Origin: Nocardiopsis sp. CC223A
Lineage (GTDB): Bacteria > Actinomycetota > Actinomycetes > Streptosporangiales > Streptosporangiaceae
Length of the DNA stretch: 64,000 nucleotides
NCBI RefSeq assembly: GCF_030766825.1
Contig: NZ_JASFDV010000002.1
Location: 110,745-174,744, forward strand
Direction: 5' to 3'
Shown here: piece after piece, positions 57,826-64,000 of the stretch
Layout of the letters: each line of letters opens with the position of its first letter
Numbering within the stretch: the first letter of the stretch is position 1
Translations under genes and position numbers: made by a program
The notes under the pieces: generated by a model
Databases searched by the model: none
What the model was told of the DNA's origin: nothing
The model's input: the letters and a program-made list of their open reading frames with translations, nothing else

Positions 57826-57872
57826 AGCGGCACCCCTTTCTCTCACAACCCGGTCTACCGGAACACCGCCGG

Positions 57873-59174
57873 TCAGTGGAACACCGTCGGCAGGGCGGCC
57901 TCGCCCCGCGACATCCGCAGTGCCTGCTCGGGCAGCTCGGCCACCACCGCGCGGTGCCGGTCGCGGGCGTCGTGCACGCTCTCGCGGCCCACCACCTCAC
58001 CGCCCGACACCAGCGGCCGCAGCAGCGGGCGGGTCCCCACCGCCTCCGGCGGCTCGTACGGGAACACCTCTTCGGCGATCGCGATTCCCTTGTCGTCGAA
58101 CCGGCGCACCGACCACTTGCGGCCGCCCCGGCTCGGCTTGCCCACCGACCGCTTGGCCACCGGCTCCAGCGGCGGGTCCGCGGCCGTTCCGCGCGCCCGT
58201 GCCACCAGCTTGTACACCAGCGACACCGTCGGCGAACCCGAACCCGTCACCAGGGACGTACCCACCCCGTAGCCGTCCACGGGTGCCACGGCCAGCGCCT
58301 GGATGGAGTGCTCGTCCAGGTCCCCGGTCACCACGATCCGGGTCTCGGCGGCACCGAGCGAGTCCAGTTGCTCGCGCACCCGGCCCGCGGTCTTCCCGAG
58401 GTCGCCGGAGTCGATGCGCACCGCGCCCAGTTCCGGTCCGGCCAGTTCGACGGCGGTGTGCACGGCCCGTTCCACGTCGTAGGTGTCCACCAGCAGGGTC
58501 GTCCGCCTGCCCAGCGAGTCCAGCTGCGCGGTGAAGGCGTGCCGCTCGCTGTCGTGCAGCAGCGTGAACGCGTGCGCCGCGGTGCCGCCGGTGGGCACCC
58601 CGTACGACCGCCCGGCCTCCAGGTTGGAGGAGGTCGCGAACCCGGCCACGTACGCGGCGCGCGCCGAGGCCACCGCCGCCGCCTCGTGGGTGCGGCGCGA
58701 CCCCATCTCGATCAGCGGCCGCCCGGCCGCCGCCACGACCATCCGGCTCGCCGCGGAGGCGATGGCGCTGTCGTGGTTGAACACCGACAGGGCGAGGGTC
58801 TCCAGGATCACCGCCTCGGCGAAGGTGCCCTCCACCACCAGGATCGGGGACCCGGGGAAGTAGGCCTCACCCTCGCCGTAGCCCCACACGTTCCCGGAGA
58901 ACCGGTACTCCGAGAGCCACCGCAGGGTGGTGTCGTCCACCACACCGTGGTCGGACAGGAAGTCCAGCTCCTCGGTGCGGAACCGGAAGCGCTCCAGCAG
59001 GTCCAGGAACCGCCCGGTCCCCGCCACGACGCCGTAGCGGCGTCCCTCGGGCAAACGCCGGGCGAACATCTCGAACACCGACGTCCGGGACGCGGCGCCG
59101 CTGTGCAGGGCGCCCTGGAGCATCGTCAGTTCGTAGTGGTCGGTCAGCAGCGCACTGCTGCCATGGTCGTTCAT
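57873..59174 (-). CDS. pncB: Nicotinate phosphoribosyltransferase
   Basis: Converts nicotinate and PRPP to nicotinate mononucleotide. A 433-residue enzyme with the N-terminal DHYELTMLQGAL, the His-containing FEMFARRLPEGR region, GTAAHAFTLLHDSE and RIDSGDLGK segments of this type-II phosphoribosyltransferase fold. I use ATG 59174; ATG 59180 would add two residues. It is divergent from the cysteine-synthesis genes. Confidence 0.95.
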   Translation of the reverse strand: MNDHGSSALLTDHYELTMLQGALHSGAASRTSVFEMFARRLPEGRRYGVVAGTGRFLDLLERFRFRTEELDFLSDHGVVDDTTLRWLSEYRFSGNVWGYGEGEAYFPGSPILVVEGTFAEAVILETLALSVFNHDSAIASAASRMVVAAAGRPLIEMGSRRTHEAAAVASARAAYVAGFATSSNLEAGRSYGVPTGGTAAHAFTLLHDSERHAFTAQLDSLGRRTTLLVDTYDVERAVHTAVELAGPELGAVRIDSGDLGKTAGRVREQLDSLGAAETRIVVTGDLDEHSIQALAVAPVDGYGVGTSLVTGSGSPTVSLVYKLVARARGTAADPPLEPVAKRSVGKPSRGGRKWSVRRFDDKGIAIAEEVFPYEPPEAVGTRPLLRPLVSGGEVVGRESVHDARDRHRAVVAELPEQALRMSRGEAALPTVFH

Positions 59175-59255
59175 GCGCATGAGCCTAATCCGTGCGACTC
59201 CACGGCCGAACGCCGACCTGCTCCCTGACCGCGCACGGGGTGACCTCGCCCGACA

Positions 59256-59280
59256 CTAACAATACCCATTCGGTTGGTAG
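59256..59280. promoter_or_regulatory. Imperfect inverted repeat between pncB and mec
   Basis: CTAACAA (59256-59262) and TTGGTAG (59274-59280) match as inverted arms at six of seven positions, 11 bases apart, in the AT-richer shared promoter region. It could be an NAD-responsive or sulfur-responsive operator. Confidence 0.35.
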
Positions 59281-59308
59281 GGAAATTTGTTCCGATACCC
59301 TGAGGGAC

Positions 59309-59716
59309 ATGCTGAGGATTGATCGCTCGATCTACGACCAGATCGTCGCCCACGCCCGCCGCGACCACCCGGACGAGGCCTGTGGCATCGTGGCCGGCCC
59401 CGCGGGGTCCGACCGCCCCGAGCGGTTCGTCGAGATGATCAACGCCGAGCGGTCCCCGACCTTCTACCGGTTCGACTCCCTCGAACAGCTGAAGGTCTGG
59501 CGGGAGATGGACGACCGCGACGAGGAACCCGTTGTGATCTACCACTCCCACACGGCCACCGAGGCCTACCCCTCGCGCACCGACATCTCCTACGCCTCCG
59601 AGCCCGGCGCGCACTACGTACTCGTGTCCACCAGGGACCCCGAGACCGCGGAACTGCGCTCCTACCGGATCCTGGACGGCGAGGTCACCGAGGAACCGGT
59701 GGAGATCACCGGGTAG
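59309..59716 (+). CDS. mec: JAMM-domain metalloprotease of the Mec type (CysO processing)
   Basis: A 135-residue Mov34/JAB1-type zinc protease. The JAMM ligands are E23, H79, H81, S89 and D92 (HSH then S and D). In Mycobacterium, Mec cleaves cysteine from the CysO-cysteine adduct. Together with the two following genes it forms the complete Mec-CysO-CysM pathway in conserved order. GAGGGAC is upstream of ATG 59309. There is a 96-nt gap to cysO. Confidence 0.93.
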   Translation: MLRIDRSIYDQIVAHARRDHPDEACGIVAGPAGSDRPERFVEMINAERSPTFYRFDSLEQLKVWREMDDRDEEPVVIYHSHTATEAYPSRTDISYASEPGAHYVLVSTRDPETAELRSYRILDGEVTEEPVEITG

Positions 59717-59812
59717 CACCCCGCCCCGCCCGACGGGGCCCGCGGAATGGCCGCGGGAGGCGCCTCGTTGGGACTGTACGCACATCAACCACGTTCACGG
59801 GAAGACACACCT

Positions 59813-60091
59813 ATGGCCATCGAGGTCCGCATCCCCACCATCCTGCGCAACCTGACCGGCGACGCCAAGGTCGTCGAGGGCAGCGGCGCCACCCTGGGCG
59901 AGCTGTTCACCGACCTGGACAGCCGCTACCCGGGCATCGGCGAGCGCCTGGTGGACGGCGGCAAACTGCGCCGCTTCATCAACGTGTACCTCAACGACGA
60001 GGACGTGCGCTTCGTCGGCGGTCTGGAGGCGAAGCTCTCCGACGGCGACAACGTCACCGTCCTGCCCGCCGTGGCCGGCGGAAGCCGCTAG
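59813..60091 (+). CDS. cysO: CysO, ubiquitin-like sulfur-carrier protein
   Basis: A 92-residue MoaD/ThiS-fold protein. The family tail is reached at VTVLPAVAGG (81-90), after which two further residues, Ser91 and Arg92, follow the diglycine. Mycobacterial CysO ends at GG. The carrier must end in GG to be activated as thiocarboxylate, so a protease, most likely Mec, would have to remove SR first. ATG 59813 with GGGAAGA upstream. Confidence 0.95.
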   Translation: MAIEVRIPTILRNLTGDAKVVEGSGATLGELFTDLDSRYPGIGERLVDGGKLRRFINVYLNDEDVRFVGGLEAKLSDGDNVTVLPAVAGGSR

Positions 60092-61048
<957 letters not shown>

Positions 61049-61065
61049 CCGACACGTGCCTCGAA

Positions 61066-61099
61066 GGGGGCGGCGTCCCGATCACGGGGCGCCGCCCCC
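61066..61099 (+). terminator. Hairpin terminator after cysM
   Basis: A 15-bp stem (GGGGGCGGCGTCCCG with one T-G wobble) and an ATCA loop, 17 nt after the stop. Confidence 0.85.
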
Positions 61100-61215
61100 G
61101 CCGTGTCCCCCGGGGCCGGTGTCCGGATACGGGCGCATCACTCCCGCGCGCACCTCAACAGGCCGGAACCGAGCCGCAATAGGGCAAGAGCAAACCACTT
61201 GGAACGTGTCATATG

Positions 61216-61232
61216 GTGTGAAAAATTCACAC
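61216..61232. promoter_or_regulatory. 17-bp perfect palindrome, candidate operator
   Basis: GTGTGAAAAATTCACAC is symmetric around a central A and contains TGTGA-N5-TCACA, one base shorter in the spacer than a CRP site. It is embedded in an AT-rich stretch and lies 170 bases before the MBL-fold gene. Strong sign of a regulator-binding site. Confidence 0.55.
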
Positions 61233-61401
61233 GTGATCGAGGTCGCGTGAGATGCAGGACACATTTTGTACCACCCGGGCGGCCATTGGGGTAGACCCGT
61301 AACAACGGGACAACCGCTGAACCAGCCGCCATCCGTACTCCGCGCACACGGTCGAGGGGGTGCCACGGAGCCGCGCGGCCCTTCGAGAAGGCGACGACGA
61401 C

Positions 61402-62154
61402 GTGCGACTCACGATTATCGGGTCCTCCGGGAGCTTCCCGGGGCCGGACAGCCCCGCCTCCTGTTACCTGGTCGAGGCCGACGGCTTCCGCCTGCTCCTC
61501 GACATGGGCAACGGCGCACTCGGCGCCCTCCAGCGGCACATCGACATCTACTCCGTCGACGCCGTCTACCTCAGCCACCTGCACGCCGACCACTGCTTCG
61601 ACCTGTGCTCGTACTGGGTCGCCCGGATGTTCCACCCCGACGGCGCCAAACCCCGGATCCCCGTCTACGGCCCGAGCGGCGTCTCCGAGCGCGTCGCCGA
61701 GGCCTACGGCCTGGAGCCCGACCCCGGCATGACCGAGGTCTTCGACTTCCACGAACTCACCCCGGGCCCCCTCGACATCGGCCCGTTCTCCGTCCGCGTG
61801 GACCGCGTCAACCACCCGGTCGAGGCCTTCGGCATCCGCCTGGAGCACGACGGCGCCAGCATGGCCTACTCCGGGGACACCGGGGCCTGCGACTCCCTCG
61901 TGGACCTGGCCGCCGACACGGACCTGTTCCTGTGCGAGGCCGCCTTCCAGGACCACGTGGAGCACCCCAAGGACATGCACCTCACCGGCAGCGAGGCGGG
62001 CGAGCACGCCAGCCTCGCCCGGACGCGCAGCCTGCTGCTCACCCACCTGGTGCCGTGGAACGACGACGACGTCACCCTCACAGAGGCCCGGTCCACCTAT
62101 GCCGGACCCATCGACCTGGCCCGCAGCGGCCGGACGCACACCATCGGCGGTTGA
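61402..62154 (+). CDS. MBL-fold metallo-hydrolase
   Basis: A 250-residue metallo-beta-lactamase-fold protein of the RNase Z/ElaC-like subgroup, without the tRNA-exosite arm. Metal ligands: SHLHADHC (HxHxDH), His in DRVNHPVE, Asp in YSGDTG and His in LLTHLVPW. It should bind two zinc ions; the substrate could be a cyclic nucleotide or RNA end. GTG 61402 (VRLTIIGSSG) is the natural start. A similar gene stands between cysM and rph in Streptomyces. Confidence 0.9.
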   Translation: MRLTIIGSSGSFPGPDSPASCYLVEADGFRLLLDMGNGALGALQRHIDIYSVDAVYLSHLHADHCFDLCSYWVARMFHPDGAKPRIPVYGPSGVSERVAEAYGLEPDPGMTEVFDFHELTPGPLDIGPFSVRVDRVNHPVEAFGIRLEHDGASMAYSGDTGACDSLVDLAADTDLFLCEAAFQDHVEHPKDMHLTGSEAGEHASLARTRSLLLTHLVPWNDDDVTLTEARSTYAGPIDLARSGRTHTIGG

Positions 62155-62351
62155 CGGCCGACAGGGGGCGACCGGCGGTCGGCGGAGGCGGCCGGTCGCG
62201 ATGACGGACCGCTGCGTCGGTCGGTGCCGGCCGACCACGGCCGTTGAGAGCAGCCGGCGGCAGCGGACGTCGACAGTGGTGTGGGTCCCATCCGCGCACG
62301 CCTTCGCGACTCCCGCCCCCGGCGCGACCGCGCGCGTATACGCTCTTGACC

Positions 62352-63071
62352 ATGGCCCGACCTGACGGACGAGTTCCGACACAACTGCGCCCCGTGACGA
62401 TCACCCGCAACTGGCTGCGCCAGGCGGAAGGCTCCGCGCTCATCGAGTTCGGGGACACCCGAGTGCTGTGCGCCGCCACCGTCGAGGACGGTGTCCCGCG
62501 CTGGCGCCGCGGAACCGGCGAGGGGTGGGTCACAGCCGAGTACGCGATGCTGCCCCGCGCCACCGACACCCGCGGCGCCCGCGAGTCCGTGCGCGGCAAG
62601 ATCGGCGGCCGCACCCACGAGATCTCCCGCCTCATCGGCCGCTCCCTGCGGGCGGTCGTCGACTTCAAGGCGATGGGAGAGCACACCATCACCCTGGACT
62701 GCGACGTCCTCCAGGCCGACGGCGGCACCCGCACCGCGGCCATCACCGGCGCGTACGTGGCCCTCGCCGACGCCATGAAATGGCTGCGCAAGCGCCGCAA
62801 CCTCAAGAACAACCCGCTCACCGGCTCCCTGGCCGCGATCAGTGTCGGTGTCGTCCAGGGCCAGCCCCGGCTGGACCTCAACTACCTGGAGGACTCCGTC
62901 GCCGACACCGACATGAACGTCGTCCTCACCGGCGACGGAAAGTTCATCGAGGTGCAGGGCACCGCCGAGGGTGCGGCCTTCGACCGGGAACTGCTCGACA
63001 AACTGCTCGACCTGGCCGTCGGCGGCTGCGAGGAACTGACCGTCCTCCAGAAGAAGGCCCTGGCGGAGTGA
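62352..63071 (+). CDS. rph: Ribonuclease PH
   Basis: A phosphorolytic 3'-5' exoribonuclease that trims tRNA 3' ends. The 239-residue protein has the RNA-binding and phosphate-site segments [27 protein letters not shown] and [18 protein letters not shown]. Start ATG 62352. The stop overlaps an in-frame GTG of the next ORF but the true rdgB start is further on. Confidence 0.96.
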   Translation: MARPDGRVPTQLRPVTITRNWLRQAEGSALIEFGDTRVLCAATVEDGVPRWRRGTGEGWVTAEYAMLPRATDTRGARESVRGKIGGRTHEISRLIGRSLRAVVDFKAMGEHTITLDCDVLQADGGTRTAAITGAYVALADAMKWLRKRRNLKNNPLTGSLAAISVGVVQGQPRLDLNYLEDSVADTDMNVVLTGDGKFIEVQGTAEGAAFDRELLDKLLDLAVGGCEELTVLQKKALAE

Positions 63072-63121
63072 CCGTACTCAACGGCACCCGGATCGGCGGT
63101 GTCGCCGGAGAAGGGGGAATC

Positions 63122-63727
63122 GTGAAGATCGTGCTGGCCACCCGCAACGCCAAGAAGGTGCCCGAACTGCGCGCCATTCTCGCCGACGCCGGTGTGAGCG
63201 CCGAGGTGCTGTCGCTCGAAGCGTTCCCGGACGCCCCGGAGGTCCCCGAGACCGAGCCGTCGTTCGTCGGCAACGCCCTGCTCAAGGCCCGCGCGATCGC
63301 CGCCCACACGGGGCTGCCCGCGGTGGCCGACGACTCGGGGCTCAGCATCCGGGAGCTGCGGGGCATGCCGGGCGTGCTGTCGGCCCGTTGGGCCGGCCGC
63401 TTCGGCGCGCAGGACCAGGACCGGGCCAACCTGGAACTGGTCCTGGACCAGCTGGCGGACACCCCGCCGGAACGCCGCGCCGGCGCGTTCGTGTGCGCCG
63501 CGGCCCTGGTGCTGCCCGACGGCACCGAGGTGGTGTCGGAGGGCGAGATGCGCGGCCGGGTGATCCGCGAGCCCCGGGGGGAGAACGGGTTCGGCTACGA
63601 CCCGATCTTCGTCCCGGAGGGCGAGAACCGGACCACGGCCGAGCTGTCCCCCCAGGAGAAGAACGCCATCAGCCACCGGGGGATCGCCTTTCGCAGGCTG
63701 GCGGCGGAGATCGCGGCGATGGTCTGA
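63122..63727 (+). CDS. rdgB: RdgB/HAM1 family non-canonical purine NTP pyrophosphatase
   Basis: Hydrolyses dITP, ITP and XTP, keeping damaged purines out of DNA and RNA. The 201-residue protein has ATRNAKKVPEL, PSFVGNALLKARA and GENGFGYDPIF, plus the terminal SHRGIAFRRL. GTG 63122 is chosen: MKIVLATRN is the standard N-terminus and AAGGGGG lies four bases upstream. A GTG at 63068 coupled to rph (GTGA) would add 18 unlikely residues. Confidence 0.96.
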   Translation: MKIVLATRNAKKVPELRAILADAGVSAEVLSLEAFPDAPEVPETEPSFVGNALLKARAIAAHTGLPAVADDSGLSIRELRGMPGVLSARWAGRFGAQDQDRANLELVLDQLADTPPERRAGAFVCAAALVLPDGTEVVSEGEMRGRVIREPRGENGFGYDPIFVPEGENRTTAELSPQEKNAISHRGIAFRRLAAEIAAMV

Positions 63728-63738
63728 CGCGACCCTGC

Positions 63739-63776
63739 ACGAGTGGGGGCGGCCCGGACGGGCCGCCCCCACTCGT
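63739..63776 (+). terminator. Hairpin terminator after rdgB
   Basis: A perfect 17-bp stem (ACGAGTGGGGGCGGCCC and complement) with a GGAC loop, 11 nt after the stop codon. Confidence 0.88.
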
Positions 63777-63967
63777 TGTTCGACGCCGGTCGACCTGCGA
63801 TGGCGCAAGAAGTCCCCCGAGGCCGGTTTGAACCGGGAGCCCAGGGGCAGGACAACCCTCGTCACGACGAAACGGCCGCGGCCGCCCACGACCCCCGGTG
63901 TTCAGGGGTCCGGAACCCGCGGCGATCGCCCGCAGGCAGGGGCTCACGCCCCGCTGGCCAGGCGATT

Positions 63968-63996
63968 TGACGTCGCGACGGCAGTTACCTACACTC
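63968..63996 (+). promoter_or_regulatory. Housekeeping promoter at the right edge
   Basis: TTGACG (63968-63973) and TACACT (63991-63996) with a 17-base spacer, close to the SigA/HrdB consensus, reading out of the window. It should drive the next gene or RNA, which is not visible. Confidence 0.65.
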
Positions 63997-64000
63997 GAAC

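Larger units (their letters stand above)
61049..61401 (+). other. Intergenic region between cysM and the MBL-fold gene
   Basis: No gene here. It contains the cysM terminator (61066-61099), a 17-bp perfect palindrome (61216-61232) in an AT-rich patch and an imperfect CCCGT-AACAA-CGGG repeat near 61299. The leader of the MBL-fold gene may be up to 170 nt. Confidence 0.45.

Noticed and set aside
63800..63880. tRNA-like stretch with GGTTCAAACC on the minus strand near the right edge
   Set aside because: The T-stem does not pair (second base pair is G-G) and no acceptor, D or anticodon arms fit on either strand.

Overview
The window is about 64 kb of very GC-rich, gene-dense chromosome from a mycelial actinobacterium. 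The gene neighbourhoods (rho-rpmE-prfA-prmC-sua5-wecA-atp, then nucS, a FilP/Scy-type coiled-coil gene, methylmalonyl-CoA epimerase, thiolase, MeaB, MarR and an isobutyryl-CoA mutase) follow the arrangement I know from Streptomyces. GC bias, the many GTG starts and the surface and heme genes would also fit Nocardiopsis or another member of Streptosporangiales. The genus is an inference. I see no rRNA, tRNA, CRISPR array, prophage or intact insertion sequence.

Region 1 (1-13.7 kb) is the housekeeping block. It holds the end of rho with its terminator, L31, release factor 1 and its methylase PrmC, a Sua5/TsaC protein, a WecA/TagO-type glycan initiator, two small AtpI/AtpZ proteins and the complete F1Fo ATP synthase operon atpBEFHAGDC, followed by a DUF2550 gene.

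Region 2 (13.9-26.9 kb) is mixed. It contains a lipoprotein, a membrane-protein gene broken by one extra base, the PduO-type cobalamin adenosyltransferase, a methyltransferase, a secreted M28 peptidase, a minus-strand ABC exporter/two-component/DUF1707 cluster, NucS, a 3-hydroxyacyl-CoA dehydrogenase, a small Cys/His protein and a hydrolase. Within the two-component pair, a 70-codon ORF is coupled to both the kinase and the regulator gene and carries a rare TTA codon.

Region 3 (26.9-42.5 kb) holds polar-growth and acyl-CoA/B12 metabolism genes: a DivIVA-like coiled-coil protein, epimerase, thiolase, the mutase chaperone MeaB, a chitinase, MarR, the IcmA mutase, a thioredoxin-fold/TPR protein, a kinase, malic enzyme, YqgE and a DUF3039 protein. 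A 286-bp MITE-like element begins inside the TPR gene's stop codon.

Region 4 (42.5-51.3 kb) is a heme/iron island. Three secreted surface proteins (two with HtaA heme-binding domains, two with LPxTG-type tails) diverge from an hmuTUV-type ABC transporter, with two DtxR/IdeR-like iron boxes between them. A sortase and a small membrane protein follow.

Region 5 (51.3-64 kb) holds repeat remnants, an SF2 helicase, a secreted metalloprotease, a PemK-type toxin-antitoxin pair beside an unusual TrpRS, a hydrolase, the NAD-salvage pair pncB-pncA, the Mec-CysO-CysM protein-bound sulfide pathway, an MBL-fold hydrolase, and rph-rdgB with a strong terminator. A consensus promoter fires out of the window at the right edge.
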